Shown: one piece after another, positions 14,328 through 24,192 of the stretch | How positions within the stretch are numbered: the stretch's first letter is position 1 | Layout of the letters: the number at the start of each line of letters is the position of its first letter | Program-made: the position numbers and the translations under genes | Assembly (NCBI RefSeq): GCF_000406945.1 | Contig: NZ_KE136354.1 | Coordinates: forward strand, 2,614,660 to 2,678,659 | From: Enterococcus dispar ATCC 51266 | Lineage (GTDB): Bacteria; Bacillota; Bacilli; Lactobacillales; Enterococcaceae | DNA length: 64,000 nt | Direction of reading: 5' to 3' | The notes under the pieces: generated by a model | What the model saw: the letters and a program-made list of their open reading frames with translations, nothing else | What the model was told of the DNA's origin: nothing | The model's database searches: none

Positions 14328-17300
14328 ATGGAAAGTTATAGTGTAGAAGCTGTCCTTTCTGCTGTTGATAAAGGTTTTTCCAGTTCTATGCGAGGAGCAG
14401 AACGTTCTTTAGGTGGGCTGCAATCTGCTGCAGGTAAATCTACTGCATCAATTGGTAAGATTGCTGCCGGAATTGGTGTTTTTAAAGCTGTTAGTGCAGC
14501 AGGTAATTTTGTTACTAATGCTATTTCTGGCTTATCCGGAGAACTAGCCCAAGGTTCAAAAACTTGGAAAACATACACCGGAAACATGGAAAATTTGGGT
14601 AAAAGCAAAAAGGAAATTGCTTCTGTTAAAAAAGAATTAATGGATTATGCGACTCAAACTATCTACTCTGCTTCTGATATGGCTACGACTTATAGTCAAT
14701 TAACAGCAGTAGGTATTAAAGGTTCTAATCAACTAGTTAAAGGTTTTGGTGGTTTAGCAGCAGCGGCAGAGAACCCCAAACAAGCCATGAAGACATTGAG
14801 CCAACAAGCAACGCAAATGGCGGCTAAACCAGCTGTACAATGGCAAGACTTCAAACTGATGTTAGAACAAACGCCAGCTGGTATTGCGGCTGTTGCAAAA
14901 GAAATGGGTATGTCTACTGCCGAAATGGTAAAGTCTGTTCAAGATGGAACAATTAAAACAGAAGATTTCTTCAACGCCGTAAAAAAGGTAGGGACAAACA
15001 AAGCGTTTTCCAAAATGGCTACGCAGTATAAATCTGTCGATGAAGCTATGGATGGGTTACAGGAAACCATTACAAATAAACTTCAACCTGCCTATGATAA
15101 ATTTTCACAATTTGCAATAGACGGGATAGAAAAAGTAATTGAGGTTGTCGACAAATTAAATTTTGATAAATGGATTGGTGATATTAACTCTGTTGATGAT
15201 CTAATTCAAAAAGTAATGCCGACGCTTGCTAAATTCGGTTCGGTTTTAGGAGCTGGTGTTTTAGCTTCCGGCTCGGCTCCATTTTTAGAAAAAATGCCTA
15301 GCATATTTTCTAGTGTGGCAGATAAAGGGAGTTTAGCTGCTAAATCAATTGGCAATATAGCAGAAAAAGCAAAAGAATTAAGCGGTAAAGCCAATTTGAC
15401 TAATTTCGCAAAAGGATTTGAAACTGCTAGAACTAAATTGGGTGGTTTTAAAATCGGAATGTTAGACGTAGGAGAAGTTTTCGATAATGTTGACAATACT
15501 ATTCTAAAAACAAGTAGCAAATTGATTAGCTTAAGCGATGAATTTCCTGAACTAGGTAAAGCAGCTAGTATTGCTGGGAAAAGCTTTGGCGGAATCTCCA
15601 CCGGTCTTGAGACGGCAACAAGTGTAGGAACAACTGTCTTAAGTGGATTTATGAGTTCTATTACGTCAGTAGTCGGTATCGCTCTTAAATTAATAGCTCC
15701 TGCCGCTATTATTGGCGTAGTCTTAGCAGGTTTTGGTTTAGCAATGGACCAATTCGGAACTCAAATCAATAGCTTTATTCAAGATGTAGCGGTTAAAGGA
15801 CCGCAAGTTATTAGTGGTTTTGCTGATGGGATTATCTCAAATTTACCTCGTCTAATTGGTTTAGGCGCTGAAATGGTCACAAATTTACTAAATGCTATTG
15901 CTGCTAATATTCCAGTAATTTTAACCAAAGGTGTGGAGATTGTAGTTACGCTTATTCAAGGTGTGTCTGATGCTATTCCACAACTAATTCCAGCGGCTTT
16001 AAACGTAGTAACCGCATTATTGAACGGGATTATTTCAAATGCGCCTAAGCTCCTAATGGCTGGTATGAACTTGTTATTAAGTTTAGTAGATGGAATCGTT
16101 CAAAACCTGCCGTTAATTATGCAATCGGCAGTATCCATTATCGTTAACTTAGTTACAACGATAGTTAGTTATTTACCACAAATTTTAAGTGTTGGATTCC
16201 AAATTCTCATGACTTTAGTAACGGGAATTATTAAAATGCTACCCGTTTTAATTCCTGTTGCTGTACAAGCTATTACGACGCTTATAGATGGTTTTGTTTC
16301 TATGCTTCCGGTAATCATCGATATGGCCTTAACACTCGTTCAAACGCTATTAGAAGGGCTTGTAAATAACCTACCGATGATTTTAGAAGGTGCAGTTCAA
16401 ATTATTCAAGCCTTGGTTCAAGGTTTGGTGGATAGTTTGCCACAAATTATATCTATGGGAATCCAAATAATTATCATGCTTGTTACATCAATTATTCAAA
16501 TGCTGCCAAGCATTCTATCTGCAGGTTGGGAAATTGTAAAATCGCTTGCGACTGGTATTTTGGAGGCAATACCAAACGTGTTACAAGGTGCATGGGATGG
16601 AATCAAAAACGGTTTTGGCAGTCTTTGGGATACCATTACTGGAAAATCTAAAGATACGAGTGCAAAAACCGCTGCGGATATGAGTGCCGCAACGTCGTCA
16701 ATGCAAACTAGTTTAGATACATTTGCTAGTGGAGCGACTGCTAGTTTGTCAGGTCTGAATACAAATGCTAGCGGAATTACTGGAGATTTATCAAGTAATG
16801 TTATTGGTGACTTTGGTACGATGGCTAGCAGGAGTGGTGCTTATGCAACTGATTTAGAGGGGAATGTAGTAGATGCTACAAACTCATTAAGCAAGCTTGG
16901 GTCAGTTGATGTAAAGACGTTACAATCGAATGCAATTGATTCATTCGGAAATATGAAATCAAAAGGCTCAAGTTCTGTACAATCATTAGAAGCGTCTGTA
17001 ACAAGTTCTTCTAGCAAAGCGTCGTCAACCGCTACAAATAACTATAACAAGATGGCAACTGGCGTTAACCAGTCAATGTCTAAAATAAACACAAATACTA
17101 CTAATTCATTGAATAAAATCAATAGCACTGCAAATAGTTCAATGTCTAAGTTTAATTCTGTAATAAGAAGTGGATTTAATTCTGTACAGTCAACTACTAG
17201 AAGTGCTATGAATTCAGTTTCAAATACTGTTACATCCGGTATGGCTAGAGCTGTATCTATCGCTGCTTCAAGAGCCAATTCATTAGCAAGTGTTTTTCGC

Positions 17301-17819
17301 GGACTACATGGTTCAATGTATTCATCAGGCGTGTATGCAATGAGCGGTTTAGCAAGCGGTATTAATGCTGGCGCTGGAAGTGCAATAGCAGCAGCAAACA
17401 GTGTAGCTAATCGTGTTGCTTCAACTATTAACCGAGCGCTTAAAATTCATTCTCCATCTCGTGCGACAGAGGAGTCTGGGGAATTTACTACTGAAGGTCT
17501 TGAAGTTGGGATGTTAAACCGTCTTAGAAATGTGGCGAATGCAGCTCGAAGTGTAGCACAAACAGTCACAGATAATCTATCCATGCAGTCTAGATTTGAC
17601 AGTGAACTGGCTTTTTCTGGTTCACCTTATAATTTAAACTTGAATACAAGCAGAAACAGAGTGGGTCAAAATGTTAGCGATATGAACACAAGACCTATTC
17701 GAATTACACTTATTTCAGAACTAGATGGACGAGTGATTGCGCAAGGCACTACTCCATATATCGATGCGGAAATGCAAAAAAGAAATATACGATTAAGCAG
17801 ATTATCGGGTGACCGTTAG
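14328..17819 (+). CDS. tape measure protein
   Basis: The product has 1163 aa behind AAAGGAGGGTG. The N-terminal quarter has the tape measure N-terminal domain (WKTYTGNMENLGKSKKEIAS, TQTIYSASDMATTYSQLTAV, KLMLEQTPAGIAAVAKEMGM). Residues roughly 500-740 are tandem hydrophobic repeats of about 20 residues with LP and GI/GL motifs (GLVNNLPMILEGAVQIIQAL), typical of membrane-inserting segments. A Ser/Asn-rich region and a C-terminal domain (INRALKIHSPSRATEESGEF) follow. No peptidoglycan hydrolase domain is visible. Length sets the tail length, about 170 nm by the usual 1.5 A per residue rule. Confidence 0.92.
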   Translation: MESYSVEAVLSAVDKGFSSSMRGAERSLGGLQSAAGKSTASIGKIAAGIGVFKAVSAAGNFVTNAISGLSGELAQGSKTWKTYTGNMENLGKSKKEIASVKKELMDYATQTIYSASDMATTYSQLTAVGIKGSNQLVKGFGGLAAAAENPKQAMKTLSQQATQMAAKPAVQWQDFKLMLEQTPAGIAAVAKEMGMSTAEMVKSVQDGTIKTEDFFNAVKKVGTNKAFSKMATQYKSVDEAMDGLQETITNKLQPAYDKFSQFAIDGIEKVIEVVDKLNFDKWIGDINSVDDLIQKVMPTLAKFGSVLGAGVLASGSAPFLEKMPSIFSSVADKGSLAAKSIGNIAEKAKELSGKANLTNFAKGFETARTKLGGFKIGMLDVGEVFDNVDNTILKTSSKLISLSDEFPELGKAASIAGKSFGGISTGLETATSVGTTVLSGFMSSITSVVGIALKLIAPAAIIGVVLAGFGLAMDQFGTQINSFIQDVAVKGPQVISGFADGIISNLPRLIGLGAEMVTNLLNAIAANIPVILTKGVEIVVTLIQGVSDAIPQLIPAALNVVTALLNGIISNAPKLLMAGMNLLLSLVDGIVQNLPLIMQSAVSIIVNLVTTIVSYLPQILSVGFQILMTLVTGIIKMLPVLIPVAVQAITTLIDGFVSMLPVIIDMALTLVQTLLEGLVNNLPMILEGAVQIIQALVQGLVDSLPQIISMGIQIIIMLVTSIIQMLPSILSAGWEIVKSLATGILEAIPNVLQGAWDGIKNGFGSLWDTITGKSKDTSAKTAADMSAATSSMQTSLDTFASGATASLSGLNTNASGITGDLSSNVIGDFGTMASRSGAYATDLEGNVVDATNSLSKLGSVDVKTLQSNAIDSFGNMKSKGSSSVQSLEASVTSSSSKASSTATNNYNKMATGVNQSMSKINTNTTNSLNKINSTANSSMSKFNSVIRSGFNSVQSTTRSAMNSVSNTVTSGMARAVSIAASRANSLASVFRGLHGSMYSSGVYAMSGLASGINAGAGSAIAAANSVANRVASTINRALKIHSPSRATEESGEFTTEGLEVGMLNRLRNVANAARSVAQTVTDNLSMQSRFDSELAFSGSPYNLNLNTSRNRVGQNVSDMNTRPIRITLISELDGRVIAQGTTPYIDAEMQKRNIRLSRLSGDR

Positions 17820-17831
17820 TCTGCTTTTTTA
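17796..17831 (+). terminator. terminator-like hairpin at the end of the tape measure gene
   Basis: AGCAGA (17796-17801) pairs with TCTGCT (17820-17825), with an inner CGG/CCG helix, followed by Ts. It overlaps the tape measure stop codon. Confidence 0.55.
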
Positions 17832-17842
17832 GGTGGTGCAAA

Positions 17843-19378
17843 ATGTACAATTTTAAAGATACAAATGATAAAAAAGTTGCTGAGGCATCGCTTCCAGCAG
17901 AAGCCATGAACTGGGATGGTGTGTTTTTAGAAAAAATAATTCCTGGTTATAGAACATTGGCAGTGGAAGGTAGAGAAATAGCAAATACAGAATTTAAGAC
18001 TACAGAAATTGATGCCTTTGATGGTTCTACGATAGTTACAAAAAAGAATAGCTCTAGAATTATTACTGTATTTTATCAACTTATTTCAAAAAATAATGCT
18101 GAATTTAGAGAACGATTTAATAAATTAAATACGATATTAAGTAAAAAAGAAGCTAAGTTTTATTTCAACGATGAAGCAGATAAGTATTTTGTGGGAATTA
18201 AATCAAATGCAACGCAGGTTCCTACTGGTCGTAATTCTATTACTTCTAGCTATGATATTTACTGCGCTGATCCGTACAAGTATTCTGTTATTCCAAAGCA
18301 ATTACAAGCTAATCTGAATGAAGGAATCTTGAAAATGCAGGCGAATAATGAAGGGGCAGAAACCGCAGAATTATCATTTAAAGCGACTATGACTGATGAT
18401 AATGGCTTTCTTGGTGCTGTGGGTCCGCTGGGTGCTATGGAATTCGGAAATATTGCGGAAGTTGACGGCTATGTTGATATGGCGGAAACTGTTTATAACG
18501 ATCAAATGGTTCCTTCTGATGCTTCTAAGTGGACTGCTAACGGAGGGTACATTGAATGGGCTACATCTAACGGAGGCCTACCAAACAAAATTCAAGGATC
18601 GTTTAGTTGGACTGGTGAGACAGCTAAAGCGACAAATTTTGGCACAGCCTATAATGACAACCGTTGGTATGGACCTACTCTTGCAAAAACTATTAAAGCT
18701 AAAACTTCTGATGGAAAAAGTGATGGTAACTTTGTTCATCGTTTTTGGTTAAATCACAAGTCCAAGAAAAAAGCACGTTGTGTGGGTCGCCAAGAGGTCA
18801 ATCTATCTAACGGGAAAGACCCGATTGCAACTTTTGTCATTTACGATGATAGCTCAAATTCAGTCCGAACGTGTCTTGAATTTACATTATTTGGTATCAA
18901 ACAAGTGAGAATTGTAGCGGACACCGATTTTCAAGAGTTTTACGGTACCGTTGAAATTATGAAGGTTGACAACGAAATTACGTTTAAGGTGTATAACATG
19001 GATACTAAAAAGACACTTACAAAAACGTATTATGACGAACGTTTAAGTACAGCTAAAATAACTCATACGACATATTGGTGCGCACGATTTATGAATTTAC
19101 CAATTTGTGACATGAGTTTAAATTATTCATTCTTTCAATGGATTGGCTCGCAAAGCTTTGTTGATGTGCCGAATAGATATTCCACAGGCGATGTACTGCG
19201 TTATGATGGCTCAACTGGCAAATTCTATGTCAATGATACTTTGACGATGAACGACATCATCATTGGTTCGACAGATTTAAAAATTCCGCCAGGGAATTGG
19301 GCGGTAGAGTTTTATTATTCTGATTTTGGCAAGACGCCGCCAAATATTGTAGGAACGTTAAGAGAAAGGTGGTTATAA
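17843..19378 (+). CDS. distal tail protein (Dit) with large insertion
   Basis: The product has 511 aa, about twice a classical Dit. The N-terminal part (EKIIPGYRTLAVEGREIANT, FYQLISKNNAEFRERFNKLN) is the siphovirus tail-component domain, and the last 75 residues (YSTGDVLRYDGSTGKFYVND, LKIPPGNWAVEFYYSDF) are the usual Dit end. Between about residues 215 and 430 lies an extra beta-rich module (WTANGGYIEWATSNGGLPNK, NFVHRFWLNHKSKK) that looks like a carbohydrate-binding lectin fold, as in 'evolved' Dits that bind cell-wall sugars. Binding is inferred. Confidence 0.82.
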   Translation: MYNFKDTNDKKVAEASLPAEAMNWDGVFLEKIIPGYRTLAVEGREIANTEFKTTEIDAFDGSTIVTKKNSSRIITVFYQLISKNNAEFRERFNKLNTILSKKEAKFYFNDEADKYFVGIKSNATQVPTGRNSITSSYDIYCADPYKYSVIPKQLQANLNEGILKMQANNEGAETAELSFKATMTDDNGFLGAVGPLGAMEFGNIAEVDGYVDMAETVYNDQMVPSDASKWTANGGYIEWATSNGGLPNKIQGSFSWTGETAKATNFGTAYNDNRWYGPTLAKTIKAKTSDGKSDGNFVHRFWLNHKSKKKARCVGRQEVNLSNGKDPIATFVIYDDSSNSVRTCLEFTLFGIKQVRIVADTDFQEFYGTVEIMKVDNEITFKVYNMDTKKTLTKTYYDERLSTAKITHTTYWCARFMNLPICDMSLNYSFFQWIGSQSFVDVPNRYSTGDVLRYDGSTGKFYVNDTLTMNDIIIGSTDLKIPPGNWAVEFYYSDFGKTPPNIVGTLRERWL

Positions 19379-19381
19379 TTC

Positions 19382-22300
19382 TTGAAAATATATGTAATGA
19401 CGAAAGCTGATGAAACTGTAGCTATTTTAGATAACTCAATTTCTGGCGCTCTCCATTATTTTGATGATGAATTCCACAGGTATTTAGAATATGGTAGGGG
19501 TACCTTTGACTTATCTATTGCCAAAAAACACGCCATGTATTCTAATGCTTCAACTGGTACAGAAGATGATTTTCAATATCTAAAAGAGAATCATTTTTTA
19601 GTTTTTCGATATAAAAACAAAGACTACAAATTTAAAATTCGGCGTGTCGAGGAAACTGAAACTTCGTTACGCCTTTTTTGTGAGGATTTGTCGTTCGACC
19701 TCATAAATGAAGAACGTGGACCATACAAAGCGGATAAAGCATATCCTATTTCAAAATATGTTAATGATTGTTTAGTAGATTCCGGTTACGAAATTGGGAT
19801 TAATGAGTTCACTAAAAACGAGCGTACTTTAGAATGGGAAGGCGATCAAACTGTTTTAAAACGATTGCTATCAATTTGTAATAGCTTTGAAGCTGAAATC
19901 GAATTTGAAACGATACTGAATGATGATCGCACTGTCGATAAGCAGTTAGTGCATTTGAGAAAGCGCGTTGGGATGGATCACCCAGATGTTGAGCTTAAAT
20001 ACGGTCGTGATGTCTCAAGTATTCGCCGTAATGTGGATGTTACAGAATTAATCACAGCCATCAAACCACGCGGTCATGAAGAAGACGGCAAAGTTACAAC
20101 AATCGCGAATGTAGAAAAAGAAATCAAAGATGAAAATGGTAACGTAGTTTTCTATACTAAAAAGGGTTCGGAATACATCTGTGCGCCGATGGCTAATCAA
20201 GAGTATGGGAACCCAAAACGAAAAGGCGGAGGCTACATTGTTGGCCAATTTAGTTATGATACTAAATCAGATACAGAGCTTTTTAATCGTGCGCTAACGG
20301 AGTTAGAAAAGAAATGTGTGCCGGCTTACGAGTTCGAGATTGAAGGATTTTATGACATCGATATTGGCGACACTATAAGAGCAATTGATGAAGGATACAA
20401 TCCAATTCTTTTGCTAGAAGCTCGAATTAGCGAACAGACAATCAGTTTTAGTGACCCAACGAAGAACAAGACAGTCTACTCAAATTATCGAATTTTACAA
20501 AACAAAGTCAGTCAGTCACTTTTAGATCGAATTGATGAAGTCAAAAAATACGCAGAACAAGTAGCTAAGACGTATATTTTTTCTATTAGCAATGTCGGTT
20601 CACCAATGTTTAAAAACGGTGAAGGCGAAGTAATCTTCACAGCCAAGATTGAAAAAAACAATCAAGACATCACGGCCGAATTCACGAAATTCAACTGGAT
20701 TAAGCAAAACAAAGATGGCTCGCTGGATACAATCTGGAACGCAGCTCATCAAAGTATTGGAAAGTCAATTACCGTTAAACCGGAAGATTTTGAAGATACG
20801 GCTACGTTTAGTTATGAAGCATTGCAAGACGATTTGGTTGTTGGCGGTGCAAGTGGCGTTGTGACTAAAGTTTATGACGGTGAAAACGGTAAAACTCCAG
20901 TTAAGGGTATAGATTACTTTGATGGAGAACCAGGTACTAATGGTCTTTCTGCTTATCTGCATATACGATACTCGCAAAACTCAAACGGGAATCCCATGAC
21001 AGAAAATCCAGTAAATGCTAAATACATTGGTGTTCAAGCGTCTCAAAATCCTAATCCTTCTACTGTGCCCGCAGACTACATGTGGGCTGAATTTAAAGGC
21101 CAAGATGGTATTCCTGGTGAACCAGGTGCAAATGGACAAACTAGCTATCTGCATATCAAATATTCAAATGATGGTGGACAAACGTTCACTGGCAACGGCG
21201 GGGAAGATGCAGGATCTTGGATGGGTCAATATGTTGACTTCACACAAGCTGATAGCACGGATGTTAAAAAGTACGCATGGTCAAAAATCAAAGGCGAGGA
21301 TGGAAAAAAAGGAGATAAAGGCGACCCTGGCAATCAGGGTATCCCTGGTGAGCCAGGTGAGAATGGTAAAACGCCATATACTCACTACGCTTATGCGTGG
21401 AGCGCTGATGGAACGGATAGGTTTACGGATACGTATCCTAATGAGAATTTGTTAAGTACAGGCATTGTTACAGAAAAATCGTGGATAAATACGGATGGAA
21501 GCATTCAAGAGCTTGCAAATGGCTTTATTACTAATTTCATACCAGTATCATATGGAGATATTTTTACACTTACTCAAGTTGATACACAAGCTACAGTTGG
21601 TGCTGTTGCCCTATATGACACAGATAAACAATTTCTGTCTCGTGCATTTTCAAGCAACGCGAGCATTTTTAACTTTAAAATAAATAATGCAAGTGCTGCG
21701 TATATGCGCATCACTGAAAAATCTTCTACAGGAACCTTAAAAAAAGGTATTAAACTTGAAGTAGGAGATAAACAAACAATCTACACTCCCTCACCATCAG
21801 ACGATTTTGAAAACGCCTATCCAACCTATAGTGGCACTTACACGGACTACACAGCGCAAGACAGTCAAAACCCTGCAGACTACACGTGGAGCCGTATTTT
21901 AGGTGATAGCGGACAAGATGGCGTTGGCATTGCTTCAACAGCAATTACTTACCAAGCGTCATCAAGCGGAACTACAGCGCCAACTGGCACCTGGTCAACT
22001 ACTATTCCAAATGTGCCAGCAGGCCAATTTTTATGGACTAAGACAGTTACAACTTATACAAATAATACTAATTCAACTGCTTATACAGTCGCAAAAATGG
22101 GTTCAGATGGTAAACCTGGTAGCAATGGCATTAGCGTATCATCTGTGGTGGAAGAATATTACGTTTCCACTTCACCAACTAGTCAAGCAGGCGGCGCATG
22201 GTCAACTACAGTCCCTAATAATGCTGATCCCAACAAGTATATTTGGCGCAGGCTAAAGACAACTATGTCGGACAGTACAGTAACGTATACTAATCCTGCA

Positions 22301-23257
22301 TTGATTCAAGGTATGACAGGTATTTATCCGTACATTGGCCCAACGCAGCCAGCTAACCCCAAAGAAGGCCAGCAATGGTGGAAATCTGACAGTAGCGGCA
22401 ATATCACTGACTTTAGGGTTTACAAGTCTGGCTCATGGCAGGGTCAAACAATTCAGCAGTCAGTATTGAATATTATTGAGTTAAATGCTGTGACCATTAC
22501 TGGTAGCACTATTACAGGGACAAAAATCAATGGCGGTGTTATTAGTGGGGCCGAAATGCATAGCGGCTTCTATACACTAACTTATAAAGACGCTCCACTT
22601 TATATTCCTGGATCGGAAGAAAAGATTTATGGTAATGGGACAATGTTTATTAGCTTAGGGGAGATATCTGATTCATGTACTGTTTACAAAGAAGGCAGTA
22701 CAGTCCCTCTCTATGATACCTTTATGCACCTTAAACACAATCGGATTGTATTTTTTAAAAATGCTCCTGCGCCGAGTTATCAAAGACTAAAGCAAGTAGA
22801 AATTGGTTATGATGGCCTTTATATACAAAATAACGAAGATTTTCCGGGTTATTCGCCAGCGAAATTAACCTATCAAGATTTGATGATTCTGCCTGAATCT
22901 AGTATGCAAAGTTATGGGGAAGATTGGGCAGCTTATTCGACTGACAATCCTCCAAGAGCGAGCAGGCAAGGTAGACAGGTACAACTATCTGGAGCATTTA
23001 GAAATTTAAGCAATTTAGCTGGAGGTACTACTAGCATAACAATGGGAACATTGCCGGTAGGTTTTAGACCTAAAGCAAACTACACCACCATCGCTAAAGG
23101 TTCATCTGCTTTAATCTTTATGTTGATTGTTAGAGCTAATGGCAATATTGATTGCGCATATATTATGGGACCAAATGGGAACACATATGGATTTCCTGCA
23201 GTAGCGGCAGGATCAATTTTTAACATCTCCTGTTCCTTTGTTGCTGCAGATATTTAG
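19382..23257 (+). CDS. tail-tip protein: tail-associated endopeptidase-type domain and receptor-binding region
   Basis: The product has 1291 aa from a TTG behind AAAGGTGG. Residues 1-390 match the prophage tail (Tal) N-terminal domain (FRYKNKDYKFKIRRVEETET, YEFEIEGFYDIDIGDTIRAI). Collagen-like Gly-X-Y runs occur near 572-586 (GQDGIPGEPGANG), 637-663 (GDKGDPGNQGIPGEPG), 840 and 906. They alternate with beta modules of a repeated kind (SYLHIKYSNDGGQTFT, TYTDYTAQDSQNPADYTWSR). The C-terminal part (EDWAAYSTDNPPRASRQGR) resembles a phage head-binding or sugar-binding tail fibre end. It would contact the host surface and open the envelope. Confidence 0.85.
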   Translation: MKIYVMTKADETVAILDNSISGALHYFDDEFHRYLEYGRGTFDLSIAKKHAMYSNASTGTEDDFQYLKENHFLVFRYKNKDYKFKIRRVEETETSLRLFCEDLSFDLINEERGPYKADKAYPISKYVNDCLVDSGYEIGINEFTKNERTLEWEGDQTVLKRLLSICNSFEAEIEFETILNDDRTVDKQLVHLRKRVGMDHPDVELKYGRDVSSIRRNVDVTELITAIKPRGHEEDGKVTTIANVEKEIKDENGNVVFYTKKGSEYICAPMANQEYGNPKRKGGGYIVGQFSYDTKSDTELFNRALTELEKKCVPAYEFEIEGFYDIDIGDTIRAIDEGYNPILLLEARISEQTISFSDPTKNKTVYSNYRILQNKVSQSLLDRIDEVKKYAEQVAKTYIFSISNVGSPMFKNGEGEVIFTAKIEKNNQDITAEFTKFNWIKQNKDGSLDTIWNAAHQSIGKSITVKPEDFEDTATFSYEALQDDLVVGGASGVVTKVYDGENGKTPVKGIDYFDGEPGTNGLSAYLHIRYSQNSNGNPMTENPVNAKYIGVQASQNPNPSTVPADYMWAEFKGQDGIPGEPGANGQTSYLHIKYSNDGGQTFTGNGGEDAGSWMGQYVDFTQADSTDVKKYAWSKIKGEDGKKGDKGDPGNQGIPGEPGENGKTPYTHYAYAWSADGTDRFTDTYPNENLLSTGIVTEKSWINTDGSIQELANGFITNFIPVSYGDIFTLTQVDTQATVGAVALYDTDKQFLSRAFSSNASIFNFKINNASAAYMRITEKSSTGTLKKGIKLEVGDKQTIYTPSPSDDFENAYPTYSGTYTDYTAQDSQNPADYTWSRILGDSGQDGVGIASTAITYQASSSGTTAPTGTWSTTIPNVPAGQFLWTKTVTTYTNNTNSTAYTVAKMGSDGKPGSNGISVSSVVEEYYVSTSPTSQAGGAWSTTVPNNADPNKYIWRRLKTTMSDSTVTYTNPALIQGMTGIYPYIGPTQPANPKEGQQWWKSDSSGNITDFRVYKSGSWQGQTIQQSVLNIIELNAVTITGSTITGTKINGGVISGAEMHSGFYTLTYKDAPLYIPGSEEKIYGNGTMFISLGEISDSCTVYKEGSTVPLYDTFMHLKHNRIVFFKNAPAPSYQRLKQVEIGYDGLYIQNNEDFPGYSPAKLTYQDLMILPESSMQSYGEDWAAYSTDNPPRASRQGRQVQLSGAFRNLSNLAGGTTSITMGTLPVGFRPKANYTTIAKGSSALIFMLIVRANGNIDCAYIMGPNGNTYGFPAVAAGSIFNISCSFVAADI

Positions 23258-23266
23258 AGGTGAAAA

Positions 23267-23554
23267 ATGACAGATAATCAGAAGAGATTTAAAGAATTAT
23301 ATATTAAAGATTGTATAAATGGATCTGGTAGGATGGGCAATGAACTGTTAAAACTTTTTGATGAAGTGTTGGCAGAATTTAATGATAATTCTGATGATAT
23401 GTCAACGTTCATACAGTCGATTATTGATGAACACACACCACCAGAACCTAATGAACTTGAAAAATTAAAACAGGAAAATGCAGAGCTTCGTCAGCGTCAA
23501 GAGATGTCTGAAGAGGCTCTTTTACAATTGTCAGACATGATTTTGTCAAAATAG
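23267..23554 (+). CDS. phage tail-region protein with coiled coil
   Basis: The product has 95 aa behind AGAGGTG. It is acidic, with a C-terminal coiled coil (NELEKLKQENAELRQRQEMS). Position between tail fibre and lysis genes suggests a tail accessory or chaperone role; no family is recognised. Confidence 0.6.
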   Translation: MTDNQKRFKELYIKDCINGSGRMGNELLKLFDEVLAEFNDNSDDMSTFIQSIIDEHTPPEPNELEKLKQENAELRQRQEMSEEALLQLSDMILSK

Positions 23555-23569
23555 AAAGGAGATTTTATT

Positions 23570-23710
23570 ATGTATTCAGCTTTAGAAATGCTATACGCCA
23601 CACATGTGATTGAGGGCAAGCGAACGATTGAAAGTGTTCCCGCTTTGATCCGTGAAAATGTTGCTTTAATTGTCAACGATGCAAAAAAGCAAGAAGAAAC
23701 AGAGCGATAA
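23570..23710 (+). CDS. 46-aa CD1375/XkdX-like small protein
   Basis: An ATG at 23570 behind AAAGGAG encodes ALEMLYATHVIEGKRTIESV followed by PALIRENV. This short pattern after the tail genes is common in Firmicutes phages (XkdX/CD1375-like). Function is unknown. Confidence 0.7.
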   Translation: MYSALEMLYATHVIEGKRTIESVPALIRENVALIVNDAKKQEETER

Positions 23711-23726
23711 AATATTTGGTAATTGG

Positions 23727-23760
23727 GACAATCGGTTTTATCGCCGGTTGTCTTTTATTT
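23727..23760 (+). terminator. terminator-like hairpin before the lysis genes
   Basis: GACAATCGG (23727-23735) pairs with CCGGTTGTC (23744-23752), followed by TTTTATTTT. Confidence 0.65.
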
Positions 23761-23781
23761 TGAAGCAAAGAGGGAATGTAG

Positions 23782-24189
23782 ATGGTAGTGTTGGATCAGA
23801 TTAACGAATTTTTCAGGCAGTATTTTGGCGTTGGCTTGATTGGAGGAATTCTCTTTGCAGGACGGCAGTTTTTGAAACTCTATAAGGAGATTAAAAAGCG
23901 TAACGATCAGCTAGACGAATTGCTAAAAGGCCAGACAGAATTAGACACGCGACTGGACGCTTTGGAGGTGCAAGGCAATCTCCGTCAAGAAGCAAGCCTA
24001 GCCAGTCTCCACGACCGAATTTATGCATCGTACGAAGTCATATTAAAACGTGGAGCGGTAACGATGAAAGAACTAAACAACATGAGCCATCTGTGGAAAG
24101 CCTACAGTGGGCTCGGAGGAAACGGTACAGGACATGCGATGTATGAACGCATCTGTGCCATGCCTGTAATCGAGAAGGAGGAAGAATAA
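23782..24189 (+). CDS. membrane-anchored protein of the lysis cassette
   Basis: The product has 135 aa. A possible membrane segment (FGVGLIGGILFAGRQF) at residues 15-32 is followed by a coiled coil (EIKKRNDQLDELLKGQTELD) and a C-terminal part with MSHLWKAYSGLGGNGTGHAM. It lies immediately before the holin. It resembles the membrane-associated proteins that precede holins in lactobacillales phages, but the activity is not known. Confidence 0.6.
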   Translation: MVVLDQINEFFRQYFGVGLIGGILFAGRQFLKLYKEIKKRNDQLDELLKGQTELDTRLDALEVQGNLRQEASLASLHDRIYASYEVILKRGAVTMKELNNMSHLWKAYSGLGGNGTGHAMYERICAMPVIEKEEE

Positions 24190-24192
24190 CAA

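Noticed and set aside
18396-18752. 118-aa ORF inside the Dit gene
   Set aside because: Out-of-frame shadow without a ribosome binding site; the Dit frame is continuous through it.
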